From contig JAKZAN010000002.1 of assembly GCA_023053545.1 (NCBI GenBank), positions 12,210,790-12,274,789 on the forward strand: a stretch of 64,000 bases of DNA, in the 5' to 3' direction. The stretch comes from Lepidurus packardi (lineage: Eukaryota; Arthropoda; Branchiopoda; Notostraca; Triopsidae). Below, one piece after another: positions 1 to 14,096 of the stretch. Both the position numbers and the translations under genes were made by a program. Position 1 is the stretch's first letter. Each line of letters starts with the position of its first letter. The notes under the pieces were generated by a model. The model worked only from the letters and a program-made list of their open reading frames with translations. It did not search any database and had not been told where the DNA came from.

Positions 1-3000
1 AAGTTTTGAAGACTTTCGGGAGTATACCGTCAACAGTAGCAAATATTGCCAACGCAGCCTTGGGGAAAAGTGCTTACATAAGGATAGCACATGATCTTGT
101 TATGTCGCCCAGATTTACGAGACGGTTAAAGAACCAGCGCCAGCTTATTTCCGTTCCGGAGCATCTAAAAAACAAAAGAGACCCTTCCCCTTTATACTAT
201 TGCATCTCTCCCTGGCTCTTCTGGCGAAAATTGACGCCAGTCTTGACGCCGCATCGCCCCATAACCTTAACCACGCTTATCGAGCGTTTGCTTTGATACA
301 CTCCTTGCACCTCCAACTCATTATTCATACGAGGATCAGATGGGTGTCAGTGATGGGCTCAGAGAGAGGCAAAGAGAAAAGAAGAAGATGACTGCAATGC
401 GGGGGCGACGACAGAGGAATGTTTTCCACCACTCGGCAAGTTCATAGCTAAACGGGCACGCAGGATGAATGGGAGTTGGGGCCAGGACGACACGGGTAAT
501 GCCAAGAATGTGTGACAGGCATAAATATCACAGCTAAATCGGTAATCATTAACAGTGTCTTCTACTCCCCAACCCCCTTTTATCTTTGAACTATTACAGC
601 CGAGGCTTTTACTTCCCCCTTTCGCTCCTTCACTCCTTCGCCCCTTCGCAACACGTAGAGAGGTGGGAAGATGCTTTCGTCTACAGTGACACGCTCTTAA
701 ACCATTACAGATAAGAGTCGTTTGGGAGTAGAATTTTCATCGATGCGTAGCAAAAGGAACAAGTTAATGTCCCTACTCTGGGAGAGGAGAGCAAAGATTG
801 TGGGTCGCTTTGGTTTTGGTTATGATAAACGCTTTTAAAACAGCGTCATCGACGGGATAGCAACAATGCTGCTCCGTCCAGGGCGCAAAATGGAAAAGAA
901 AAAGACGAAAAAAAAAGCTATATACATAGCCAGGGAGAGCATTTTGTCGTTGGCTATGGGACTTCTGCTTATCCGATTTACGGGCTAGTGCTCCCATTTG
1001 CCATGCGATTTGGCAACCCCGAGAGCTCTATAGACGCTGCTACCATCGCCATCATCCAACTTGCCCTGACATTGCACGAGTCATTAGCGTCCCGATCCAT
1101 TGCTTCCTTTTTTTATGTGTGTGCTTTTCGTGTAAAAGGAAGAAAATCTCGCGACACAATTGGCTAGCGCGCCCTAACGCTATATTGCTGATCCCAATCG
1201 CAGCCAACACCCTATTCTTGCCTTCTTCTCGGGCTCACAATTATCGACCTTTCTGGGTGCCAGTTTCCGTAATTCGTCCGCTCAAATTTGTCATTCTACA
1301 TTTATTTTGGGCTTTTTATAATGTTCCGTATTTGAGGAACCAATTCGTCACTCATTAAGCGTTGAAAATTACCACAATTAAAGCACAGCTCCAATAATGT
1401 TGGGGGCGTTTAATGGGGGTCGTAGATGTCAATTCCCATGATTGGACTAATGGGAATCCTCACGACTGGCAAAGGGTCAAAAGGAGAGCTCATCCTTCAC
1501 GACATGGTTATCTTGGGATTGACTAGCTAAAACTAACACGCGGTATGTTTCCATGTCTTTTAGGGTATACAGTGGTACAGCATCCCCCCTTTCCAAAACG
1601 TTTATTTAACAAGCCAAGAAAACCTATTAATGACTTCCTGTTCGAATCCGGTTCGTTAGTTGAACAAGATGGGCGTGGTTCCTTGTATCGCGACAAGTTT
1701 CGAATTCCGTCTCGAAAATCTTCCGGCGTAAACACATGCGAAGATTTTAACCACTGCGACGGAAATGGACTTAATCGATTCTCTCGCTCTACAGAACCTT
1801 TAAGAAGAAGCTAAAAAATATATTTAAAAAATACAGGAAAGAATAGCAACAAATCTCAATGTCTATTAGCTTGACTTCGAGTTCTTCTAATCGAAGCATC
1901 TTGCATAAATCCCTCCCAGACTTTAACGACTTCCTTCCCAGCAGAGTAGCGAAGATGTTTTTTTGGTCATTTTCTGCTTAAGTTGTGTAAGAATGACTTC
2001 GAGATTCCTTGTCCGTTCTCAAGAAATTTGCTGGATTGGAAAATTGCTGTCCCACTGAAAACAACGAAAAGGCGGGACCCTTACCCCCTTTTTTGTGAAG
2101 CTGTCGTTAAGAACTCCCGCATGCTGCTTGGAACGTACTTTCGTTAAAAGGACCATGCATAGATACTCCCGCTAACCTGATCAGCAGGATCCGGAACTTC
2201 CAAATCTTTTTTACTCATTTCATGTTTTCAAAAATAAAAAAATAAAAAATTCTGTTTCGAGGTGGTTGGGAATTTGAGTTCGTTGGGTGACATTATTGGA
2301 AAGTATTTATAAATCAGTCGTGCTGGCTGCTCCCCGATCGTTTTCCTCAATGATCCATGGGGCAAAGCGTGACCGGAACTCACGCTCGTAGACTCACGCC
2401 TCTTTGTAAAAAGATTTTCTGAAAGAAATTGTACATTCATATTATGATATCATCAAAGCGTATGACAGCCCACCCACTCAGATACCCAGACTTTCTCCCC
2501 GCTTGAGCTTCTTTTTCACGGTAAATTTGACAAGCATGCACTACAACCTGTTCCTCTGAGCGACAGGCTCCGTATCAGCGAGTGGTTTGGTAACCCCCAA
2601 TCAAGATATTCATTTGGCTTTACACGTCATCGCCTTGTCAGGTTGTCGATCAGAGCCACAGCATAATGGCCGGGTTGCGTAGATCTCCAAAAGGGCAGTC
2701 AAAAGATGCAGAGTTACCCTTAAAACATAGCTTAGGTGCCACCCCTAGTGCGGATGGGTCGCGGAGTATGCGCTTGCGTTCTTTTTTGTTCTTTTTGACA
2801 TCCTGCGCGCATGTGCGGCACCAAAACAGCAATTGCCGGAATGTCTCACTGTTTTACAGGTCTGGCAACCTCTCGGCGTTCTTTTCGCCCGACCGTTATT
2901 CTACCAGGAACTTTGGCCAATTAATCCGCTTTAAAAAGCTCATATAATAAGGAAAACGTGCACGATATTTTTCCTTTGTATTTTTTAAAAAATTTTCATC

Positions 3001-6000
3001 TCAAGATGATGTAAGTTTCAATTTTTAAGACCACCTGGCTGGGAAAGTCCCTCCATATTTGGGGATCTGAAAAACCGGTCAGCGTATCAGCTTTTACGAG
3101 GGGCGACCAATTAGTGCAACTCCTGCACTTTTTTTTCTAAACTTCTTTTTTTTACTGATCTGTTTCAAGTTTGCCTTGTGTTTTCTCGTTAGCTTTTCTG
3201 GCTGATGAAGTCTATTCCTCAAGCAGCAACCTGTTACCCACGATATTCTCGCCCTCCCACCTTGAGTCCTTCAAACTTATGTCACGGTCTATCTCTATCT
3301 CGGAAGATGAATTGAACGGGTCTTTGTTAAGGCGATTTATAATCATGCAGGCTTATCGGGCTTGCATTATGAAAATGGTTAGAATTTCGGGGAACGGTTG
3401 TATAAGGAGGATACAGTGAGCTCAAGTGGTTGTTTTTCTTTAAAAAAAAAAAGAAAAAAATACATTAATAGGCTTGTTCAGAAACCGCCACCGCCAAGAA
3501 ACTAAATTAAAAATACAATAATACAAATAATGAATGTGTTATTGCACTCCATAGTCCTGAGGCTTTTTGTGCTGTCTTCAATTGCCTTTACAATGTCAAA
3601 TTACTTCACTTTGTTGAAGCCATTTAGGACTTGACAAGGCATTTTATCCGCGAGAAGAGAAAACCTTTTATATATAAATGGAGGCAGCGAGACTTGATAT
3701 GGAAATGAACTCCGACGTTCATGAAAAGCAAAAGAAAAACAGCATCTCCGGAGACAGATCCTCGCTTTTCGTTCCTGGTTCCCTATTCCCCACGTCTTGA
3801 GCCCGAAGATTCCCCGGCACTGGTATATGATCGCAGCAGCCGCGGGATTCGGGGTGGTCGATGCCGGCAGGAGTGCTCAGCCATTGTCCCTGCTGTGTGG
3901 CTGTCATTGAAAATCTTTTGTAGACCACCCGACGTCACCAATTCAAGCGTCGCCCCAACACCCATGATATAAAAAGGATATAAAAGCACTATAACCAGCG
4001 GATAAGAGAGGGAAAAGACCGAGAGAAAGGAGTATAGAGAGACATAGAAGAGAGTGGGAGAGAGAGAAATACGTTCCTATTGCCTCAACGTTCGTAAGAG
4101 ACTCATTGAAGACACTAAAGAGGCTCTTTTATGGAGTCGAGAAATTTTTAAGGCGAGATCCAACACAGGAGATGCTAAAGATGTTGGTTAACTCGGCTCA
4201 AGACAAGAATCGATTGCAGCGGCCCACCCTGATGGCTGCAAAAGCAAGTCTTGTGGCTTTTGTCTTGGCCATCCAATTTATGGGCCACCTGCAATTATTT
4301 AGCGTCAGGCGGGAGCAGGAAAACAAGGCATTGAATGAGAAGAGCTAACTAACCGGTCTCGAAGTCCCCGTCCCGTATGTATGTATACCCCTCCAAGCGT
4401 CTCGGCTTTTGTTTTATTTCTCCAGAACACTTTTTTTTATTTTGTTTATTTTTCTTAAGCTTCGTTTAGCTGCATGCATAAGGTCTGCGTACCCAGAGCG
4501 GCCGAATTTACATGATTTAGACGTAAAAGAACTACAGTAACGAAACACAAGGAGCTTTATAAGGTAAGGCAAGCTTAGTTTGGTGAGGAAAACCTTTCGC
4601 GGCTTGCTAGTATAGAAATCGGTATCCAAACGAGAATCATTCGTCTTTTACTGCTATCAGCTTCCTATCAGCAGCAAAAGAGCCAAGTGAGGGATTTGAC
4701 CAAAAAGTCAAAAGGCTTTGGAGTTGCCAACTGCTGCTGACCTAACCGCATTCCCTATTTTGGGATTAATTAGTCAGAATGTATCCATGTTCCCGAAAAG
4801 TCGCCAATGAGGTCTAAATTAAATCCCAAATTCCGAACTCCATGAGCGGATGAGTGTGCTTATAAACCGCTGATGGGTGCGGTTTAGACTTTAGAGGTTG
4901 TGACAGTTAAGGTGATTCAAGGAATCACAGCATGGCGGCACGGAATCGAAATATCCTGGCTGTTTCATCTCTAAAAGAACCCCGACATTCTTCCACGTGA
5001 AACGTTTTCGGCACATAAAAATATGTGTAGCTGACTAGCTGTAATGGTACGTTTATAAGCAACCCAGTGTCTGGGATCGGACTTGATAATGCAGCAAGAT
5101 TGATGGCTCCAATTAAATCACCGATTCTCGGACGCCTGTAATTTATTAGACACGTGTAATGGCTAGAAGAATTAACCCTGTTTCTTTCTACGATTGCAGT
5201 AAATTAGCAGCGGAGAACAACTGTGAACAGAATTTCGCCTTTTCCTTTTTTTTTTTTTGCACGCTGCCCCCGGGTTTTCGATGCGATGCAGAAGGTTGAT
5301 TAGACGGAAAAGGTCCGTGTTCGTTTGTTGTGGCGATGTACCGGTTCGTTTATGAGCACCTATATTTTCCGAGTATGATACGGACCCTTGTGCAGGCAGC
5401 AGTAACTATACGTCAGGATGCTACCAGTCGAGTTCCTGGGATCCATCGAAGCCAGCAGAAGACGCGACGAGTTATATTGCCATTCTGGAGGCCAACAAAA
5501 GAAACCAGTCAAGTTAGATATCTGGTCGAGGGACCATCAGGTTTTTCGAGTTGCCTGCTAGAGCCACCGGGCTGTCAAATTAGCTTAACTGGCCGTGTCG
5601 TATCGCTAATTTGTTATTCCGGCTTTGAGATTCCTGTTGAGGTTGAGCATAGAAGCCCCCCAGGCCGCGCACCAGCAAGTTGTTGCGAGTCCACTAAGGG
5701 CTATTCAATTAGCCAGATCTTAATGAATATTTATGACCCTGTCCAGCCAGGTACGCAAGAGCAGAAGGAGAGGCCGATGTCTTTTTTTTTTTACCTATTT
5801 CTTTTTGTACCCCTCTTTAGTGCACCGGCTGGGGCAAGCACATTGAAACAACTAACTAAAAGAAAGACGAAAGAAGTGGGAGAACTGCTAGGAGTGCTGA
5901 AGCGGTGATAAATTGCAAGAGGCCATTGCTAACAAATGACGGGCAACCTTTTATAGTCCTGAAGGAGAAATTCGTGACGCCCATTACAAGTTAAAGCCAA

Positions 6001-8940
6001 TTATATTATGTGACTCAAATTATCTGCTCTACTTACGCGATTTAAAAGCGCGAACGTCAAAAACGCAGCAGCTTTTGTACCTCGTTTACTCAAAGAGCTT
6101 TATAGGACGCGTACTCCGAGCGTGACATGTTTGTGTTTTACTTGAGAATAGGAACCAATTATTAATCCATTATCTTGTGTTTGAATGCCTACAGGGGTAA
6201 TGCAATAAACTTGCCTCAGTTTATACATTATAAGATATAAATTTTTTAAGTAACATGTTGGTCTTTACATACCTTGGTCTTTTTCTTGTTAACTGTTCTG
6301 TTTGCTTAATAGCTCCCTATAAACTTGAAAAATTATGACTTCCGAGACTTTTTAAAGTACTTTCACTAGATTTTCAAACGAGAAAAGACGTTACTTTAGT
6401 TCAACCAAACGACTAAGCCCTGGCCTTGGTCGTAAAAGACTTACCGCACTCGTTCGTAGTCCCTCGTTTTGGCTCACTCCCCATGTGACAGTTCTATTCA
6501 TCATGGAAAGAAACAAGTGCCTTGTAATCGCGAGACTTTTATTTATATGTTACGGGATCCTAATCAACGTATGAAAAACTCTATGTCAGGTATTTGGATA
6601 CGCTACACTGGCAAGGTTTAGACGTAGTAATTCACAGGTGATCTTTCTCGAAAGTGTAGTTGCCAACTTAATGACTAGTTAGCTCGAGGTATCGTGCAAA
6701 TAACCCGTTTCCCCACCTCGGTGGTTAGCCCAACACGTCAGCTATCGCCCCGCAGGCGGACCACTTTTACCATGTTAGCCAGGAACGCAAAAGGCAAGCC
6801 GCTGCCGTTTTACAGAACCCCAAAACTACCATAGCCAAGCTGAATTAGTCTTGGCGTACTGCAATCAGTCCCCGAAGTCTTTATATTATAATTATGCCGA
6901 CATATATTATGAAGTTGGTAGATTCATTCTGGCAGGAGCGGAATGTTTGCGGACTGGTTTAGTTTACCATAATAAAGGGAACCGAACTGACTACGGCCTT
7001 TTCTGAATCCGAATTGCCAGCATTATCTCGCCTTGCTGTTATCCCACTTTCTGCCAGTTTCGTTTCGTTTTCTTGGCTTCCGAGAAAACAGACTGGGTCG
7101 GACGGAGCATTGATAATAATACTGAATTATGATAGCTTTTTTGGCGTCTATCAGCAATTATACTTTGCAGGTGGACGTTAGTGGACCATTCTTATCTATT
7201 GCGCCGGAGCTAGTTGCAACAGTGAGAGTATATACCATTGAATGACGTCGCACAATAGCACTTTTTCCTATAAAGCACCTCCCCACATCATCATCATCGT
7301 CATCACGAGGCGCTGATGGTGTTGTTACAAGACAATCAGCGCATAATGAGGATGTTGCTATGGCCGAGGGTCGCCTGACCATAAGAAAACGGCTAATTAG
7401 CTTTACGCTCGTAAATTCTGTTCTAGCGGGCAAGCCTTTTCCCCCCTTGTGTTTTTCTCTCGTTTTTAATCCTCCTATCCCTTTGAAAAACCATTCGATT
7501 CGCATCCCGGCGCTCAATCTCACAGGCCCAAGAGGAGTGGAGCTTGATAGCTTATTTTAATTCTTACGGCTTTTATTCCTTATTCTTACAAGCCATTATC
7601 TCTCTCCGTCTTTCGCGTGTATAGGCATTGCAAGTCGGGAAAGGACGCAGAGGGAAAAATAAAAATCTGATATAATTTAGGGCGCGGTATAGTGTTATGG
7701 CTTTTTAGCTTGGAACCCTCTTTAGCTCTAACTACGAGCCCTTTCTTTCTTTCCTTCCTTCTTGCTGTATGTTACTCCATTGCGTCGTATATTTCTTGGC
7801 ACACAATGGGAGCTAAATGAAACGCGTTAATTAATGGCAGGGCTTAGACGCTATTGTTGTTTTTGAACTCGGGGGAAAAAGAACGAAATGAAGTTTGTGC
7901 TACTTCAAAAGGCACCAGCCCACTTAATTGTATCATCACACTAAAAATCTTCCGCAAGACTCTGGTACTAATGAGCTGTGTTTCTTTCTTTTTAAGTGGG
8001 TATAAGTTTTCTCCCGTTCTGAATTTTACGGGGGCAAATAAAGTGAAATACACGTTTGGCTGCTCCGAATGTTTTTGGTATATAGGACTCCAAAATGGTG
8101 CATCAAGCAGAAGACCTTCCACGAAAGAGCAAGATGATACCATAAGTGTTTGTTATGCGAATTTGGCCGACCTTAAAGGACTTTCCCTTTAAATGCGATG
8201 TTTTCTTGTAGATTTGGATGTCGTTGACGTCGACGTCGTGCAGGTTTGGGTCTGATGGATGGTTGTCTTCTTTTGCAGTCTTCATGCATCTTACAGCTCA
8301 GCAAGGTTTCTTGGCTAACATCACAATGCCGAGCACACCAACACACAACATACAGACTGAATTTCCCCGTGTTTTGATTATTATTTATTTTCGTTGCTTC
8401 TTGACCAAAAAAAAGGCCCCAGCTTGATGGCGGATTACTCACCCTCTCCGAATCTCTGGCTTGAAAAGCAATGCAAATGTTGCGCACCTTTCTCTCAGGT
8501 TTAAGAAACGCTGCTCCGGTGTGATCAATCATCTGGCTTTTTAGACATCAGTAAAAAAATAATTTAAAAAAATCGTCTTCACAATACCCCCCATACTGGC
8601 AGGGACCCGAAAATCGTGTCCGTTTTCTCAACGGTTTGAAAAGCACTTCAATTAACTTTGGCTAGCCAGGAGTTAAATAAGGAAACTAATTGACGGCATT
8701 CATGGACATTGTCCAGTTTCAGTCGTGTCAAGGTATGACTGACATCTCACTCTTCTCGCTCTTCTTCCCCTACACACCCATCAACCCATGACAAACTGTA
8801 AACTAACTCTTGCCAAAAGCTTTCAGTTCTTGGGGACCCGTCTCTCGAGTTGAAGTACCGCCTGGCGTTCACAAACCATTAAAACTTTCAATTGGTCTTA
8901 ATGATCTGTGGCCAATCCGTTAGACAAGGTAATTCATCGT

Positions 8941-8956
8941 CCCCCCCCCCCCCCCC
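8941..8956. repeat. Poly-C tract (16 C)
   Basis: An uninterrupted run of sixteen cytosines. On the minus strand this is a G run able to form a G-quadruplex. It could also be a slippage-prone mononucleotide microsatellite or an assembly-sensitive site. Confidence 0.9.
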
Positions 8957-9481
8957 TTTAGACCACGGGTTCTCTTCAGGCGTTCCATGCCTTGACTCCT
9001 TTTCAGAGTTGCAAGTAAAGACTATGCCAGGAATGTCCGTACGGGATGTATATACACAAGGTATACAGCACCCCACTCCACCCTTCGCTTTTGACATGAC
9101 TTTTACCTGAACCGTATCTTTTGCAAAAGGGCCAGCATGAAAGACAACTTGGGTCCCCCCAAGAAAAGAAAAAAAAGAAGAAAAATGATGGCATCGTCTT
9201 GTTGAGAAATTGGTCGCCGCTGTGCAGTTCTAAATTTCCATATGGGCTCGCAATAGGGTCTTCTTTCTCCTCCAGCTTCTTCTTTTCAACTATTTTTACC
9301 TGGATCCAAAAGGAGAGGAGGTATCCATGGAGGCATATCGTTCTTAGCTGTTGCAGCAGTGTGTGACTGACTTATTGGCCCTTTTTACAAGCTGCTGCTT
9401 TGCCTTGCCAAAGCTCTCCGCCGTAAGTTCATCGAAACATTCCTCGAGTTTAGTTGACCAGCTGAATGGCTTTAGGGAAAA

Positions 9482-9498
9482 AGAGAGAGAGAGAGAGA
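9482..9498. repeat. GA dinucleotide repeat
   Basis: About eight AG/GA units inside a longer purine-rich stretch. It is a simple microsatellite. GAGA-type sites can bind GAF-like factors in arthropods, but nothing nearby marks a promoter. Confidence 0.8.
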
Positions 9499-12400
9499 AT
9501 GAAAGAAAAGACAGACTCTTTAAAAGCTAGAGAAACAACTTGTAAATCGCTTACAAAGCGCTGAGGTATTACAGCCCAATTCCAAGTGGGGGAAACTCTT
9601 AGCTTTTTCAATGCGACACCGTTTTGCACCTCCATCCATCACCTCCGAGTTCCGCGTCGTTCGGCACAATAGTCCCAACTCGTACACTCGTACACTTGTG
9701 AGCTCTATTGTTCACGTCAAAGGCCAAGGTGGCAGATCCTAACTCTTGAAACTCCCACGCGGAAGGTATATATCCAGTTTTTCTCGAGTAATCTCCCAAA
9801 GCCAAAAACGGCTCAATGGATTGCTACTATATCGGTGAAACTCGCACCTCAATTTGACTCGAGAGGATTGAGTGTGAAATTCTTGTACCTCTCGAGGTCA
9901 CTAAAAGAGGCGGGTATAAAGGTACAGGGAAGACTTTTCAGGGATTGAGGCTGTAAGTATATACGCTTTTGATAGCATGACCGCAGCACCAAGTCCATCA
10001 GTCTTTGCATTGGGATCTGTCACGTGACAAATGGATTCTCCAGGTCGACGTGGTTTGTCTTCCGCCAGAGACCGCGCTGGCGGCTCGACGCAGCTTTTAT
10101 ACAAACTCACTGACATGGACGGAATAACTCAATTGCGAACCGACCGCTGGTTTCGGGGGCTTCCTGGATTGTTGCTGACGCGTTCACCGTGAGATATGCA
10201 GCGTAAAAAGGAGCATTCTTGTGGGCCCGGATTGTTACCTTGTATAAGATTTTTGAAAGATGGTTTCACATGGCCTTTTAACTGTTCAGTAGCTCTCTTG
10301 GAAGCTCCGCGCGCCCCTTTGATGCTGTGTACTTATCTTCTCTTTTTCTCCATCAGAGTCAACTCGATAATGGTTGCCTTTGCCTCCCGTGGAATTTTTC
10401 TTTAGACCTTGCTGGAGAAGGTTCTTAAAAAGCGAGGGACCAGCTATATGGGACATTAATTCGATGGAATCCGAGTAATGCCATGGAATGCGAACAATTT
10501 TCGGGGTTATTCGTCAGGTCTCAATTAAGATTTTATGCAGTTTTTGTCGTCTCTTTCTCCTTCTGAGGTTTGGAAGGGAAAAGACATATTTTTTATGGTT
10601 ATGTAGAGGATAGATGTAATCGTACGAAATAGGCAATTCCATTTTCTCTTGTCACTGCTTTTTTCTTTTTTTTTTTCATTGTTGACAAGGCTGTGTGCAC
10701 TCTGGAGGAAGCAACAGAATAGTTGAGTCGGGTGATTTCCTCTGTGCAAATAGCTCTTTTGATCCCATTCCATAGCAGTCATTTTGTTGTTGGTGTTGAC
10801 GGCGTTGTAATCGGGGCAGCAAACGCTGGCTCGTTTCCGTCGCGTCCGTATATAATGCAGTCAGCGGGAGAGTGTAGTGTATAAGCTGCTGTTTGGTATG
10901 GCTTCCATATGGTATTAGCAAAAGGCCAAGAGTCAGTGTCAGTGTATATAGAGTTGGGGAGTTTACCAGCCCTTTTAGAGCTGTGGCAATGGCAATGGTT
11001 GTCCCCCGTGTGCTCCTTCACGTGAGATAAGCGTTATCAGAAAATGAGACTCCCCCGGGTTCAATGGAGAGGCTGAATGGCGAGAATTAGGATGCAAAAT
11101 GGGGAGCGGTTATAGACTCCGTAACATAGCACAGCAGTCCCCCGGAAGATGCTCCGGAAATTATTTCTTGCCATAAAGCAACAACAGCCATCTCAAACTC
11201 GCAGGCTTTTCTCGGGAAAGCAAACGCTCTTTTTATCACCCGGTGGGAGTCCGCCTTGTGGATCGTTGTGTCAAGGTTTCCAAAGGAAATAATCAGGAAA
11301 TTTTCTCGCTTACATACAAGCTTCTGATGGAGCCGATAGGAATGGGGAACCAAAGGATAGTGAAGATGATTGGCTGCTTTCGACGTAGCATTGGCTCTCT
11401 CATGAGTGGGAGATGGAACGCTGATAAACTGTTGATATTCTTTGAGTAACACGGACAAGTCTTTTTGTGGTGCCGAAGCTTTCCCAAATTGAGATGATCT
11501 AAGAGAATGCGAATTAAAAGGTGAGAAAAATCCTACTGAGGCAGTCGCAGGATTTCGTAACACTGCAGACACTTTTCAAATGTACAATACAAATGATATT
11601 GTAATTGACATTAGAACAGTATTTGGAGGTAATTCCGTCAGTTTGTATACTTCTTTCCACCGTATAAAGGTATATATAAACCTTTATATTGTGTTTCTTT
11701 CTACCTCTACTTCTAATACTAGACGCAAAGTATGTTAATTGGAGTTATAACTAGGAAATTGAAATTAAATAGGGCATTTAGGAAATGATACACACAGACA
11801 GAGATTAATCAAAGTCGAGCAACTTTTGGAAGGTTTTCCGTCTTTTATCTTAAAACTTCTGTTTTAAAGGTGTCTTATCAGCTTTGCGTTTCTACATGTC
11901 AGGTGTGGTTCTCGCGCTACCGTTTTTGAAGGTACTGTGCTGCTTCTGGTCGTGGGCACTCAAACAGCATTCTGATGTTCACGAACACTGCTGTTTTTGT
12001 TAACTTGTTTAACCTGCTATGAACGTCTGTGAGTCGGTTGCGGAATGGGTAAAAACGTAATTCTAGGTTTGTGTTCGCTAGCTGAGATAATTAAGGTAAC
12101 GAAAGTAGGTTGATGAAAAGAGTTAGACGATTAAAGCTCAGTGCAGGGGCTAAGATTTCCGTGCGTTGGCGGTAAGATCGATGTGTAATTAAAGGTGATC
12201 ACGCTATCCACTAATCTGGGCAGTCCACCGTGTCTACTTTGAATGCTGGGGTTACATTAATAAGCGAAGAGATGCGTGAATCTATTGCTGGAGAGCGAAC
12301 TAGCTTTCTAGGGGAGTCGCGAGAAACTCGTTACAATCTGTGACCCGTTCTTTCGTTTTTTTTGTTATTTTTTTGAGCGGGCGGTACAGACAGTCGGAAG

Positions 12401-14096
12401 AGAGGGGGAACTATGTTAAAATTGAGTTTAATTGCGTCTGCACACAAGTTTGGAAGAGCGTTGATATTACGTTGGCTGCCCCCACTTGTGTAATAATGGC
12501 GAGCAAGTGATGCCACACGCAAAGTTGTCATATCAGAAAATGACAATTTGAGCCCCATTCATCGTTTCTGCAGCGGTCTAATGACTCGCTTTTAGATTAC
12601 GCTCGTGATTTTCAAATTGAGAATGCTGCGGCTGCGTGTTCTTTACATCCCCCGTCAAGTCATCCGTCAATTTCATTTCCGGATTTCGCGACGTTGCCAG
12701 CCCCTCATGTTAATGTCGATTGTCAAAAAGGGAACAATATGCTCGGGTAGGAAGTTTCACACAGGGCTTTATGTCCGTCTCATTCCTTATATATGCCTGA
12801 CATCCCCAGATTACATACACAATAATAGCCCACAGCCTCCCCCCCCCCTTTCCAGGGAACGTTTTGACTCCACATAAGAGTCAAAGTCACTTTTGGCTTG
12901 CGTCTCTTTCCCCCATCTCTTTTGGGTTTGTTGTTTGTTTAGTTAGTGGTGTAAAGTGTCCTATTCATAACATGTTGGTTACATAAAAGCTTTCGTGTGG
13001 GTTTTAATAAGCCAAGTTAAGCGTCTTTACCCAACACGAGATTGAGAAAGGGGAATGGAATGAGCGTATGGGAGGTCCGAGTTCATTTCCTATCAAGCTA
13101 GAAGACTTTTTAAAGGTATAACGTATCAGTTTAGGGCAAAAAGGCCGCGCCGCTGTTGTACAGTGAAAAGCATTGTTGGTTATGAAAGAATAGCTCTTGA
13201 GTCTGAGCGCCAAACAGGTTTTTGGCTGGGGATCTCTGTGAGACATACATTGCGTGACTAGGGGCGATTGAGAGACTCGAGTCGAGACAATTAGTCCTAG
13301 ATTGGCACTCTAACACAATACTAGCACCGAAAGCATGGACAACACGCCAACTTATACTGCTAACTTGGGCACACCGTGACGAATATCTTAGGTATACAAT
13401 AGTCATTCTTCTTCTCCTTTTTATATACCGTTTCAAGTTATCTACAGAAGCCGTCTGGATGGCTCCAACAGCAAATTGCCTTAATTAAAACCTCTTCCTC
13501 AAACAGCTATCAAAACCCAGCTTTTTGTGCCTCTTTTTCTCTTGAGTCGACAATCACCCGAGTTAGGTCGCAAACCTTCGTAATTTCCACCAAGAAAATG
13601 CTGATGCCCATGCGGGTTATTCTGGAATTAGGTTCAAATTCTCGGCTGGTTTCACATAGTCTTTTGTATTTTCTTTTTTGCTCCGTTGCAACACAAGGGC
13701 AAATTATAACTTCTCTGGTTCGGAGGAAGGAGACAAAAACAAACAAAAATAAACCTTGCAGGGATGATGTCAAGGTATATGTACATAGTTTTTACAGGGA
13801 AAACAGCGTCGCGGTAAAGAAGCTACCAAACATTCGCCTAACGTTTTAAAGCATTTGTACACAAACACACACACACGCACGCTCTTCTTCGAACCCCGGC
13901 ATGATTTAACAACGATTCGGAACGCAGCTGCAGAGAAAATTGTTTCCAACGAAAAGCACTTTTTGTGCCTTTGATTTGCATTTCCACAGTTTCAGCTCGT
14001 GTGTTTCTATGAGTATATTTCTGTTCTTTAGTCACTCATTGTTCTTACTGGGGGGCAAAAATAATACTGTTTTTCTACCCCTCAAAGGCTTTCACT

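Larger units (their letters stand above)
1..14096. other. Gene-poor stretch left of msx
   Basis: I find no recognisable coding exon, tRNA or known microRNA here. Open frames are short and show no family similarity. The longest is a plus-strand frame at 5330-5908 (192 codons) and the next a minus-strand frame at 11087-11572 (161 codons); both are within chance expectation for this length of sequence. The stretch holds purine-rich tracts (about 4010-4075 and 9482-9498), a 16-base C run at 8941-8956, a second C run near 12840-12849 and a CA-rich patch near 13862-13880. It probably includes the msx 3' untranslated region at its right end and may hold distal msx enhancers, but I cannot delimit either. 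Confidence 0.6.

Noticed and set aside
1646-1660. B-box-like GTTCGAATCC
   Set aside because: No A box at the right spacing and no tRNA arms pair around it.
5330-5908. 192-codon plus-strand open frame
   Set aside because: No similarity to any family I know, no splice context, and an open frame of this length is expected about once by chance across 64 kb in six frames.
11087-11572. 161-codon minus-strand open frame
   Set aside because: No recognisable motif; length compatible with chance; overlapping plus-strand frames are also open.
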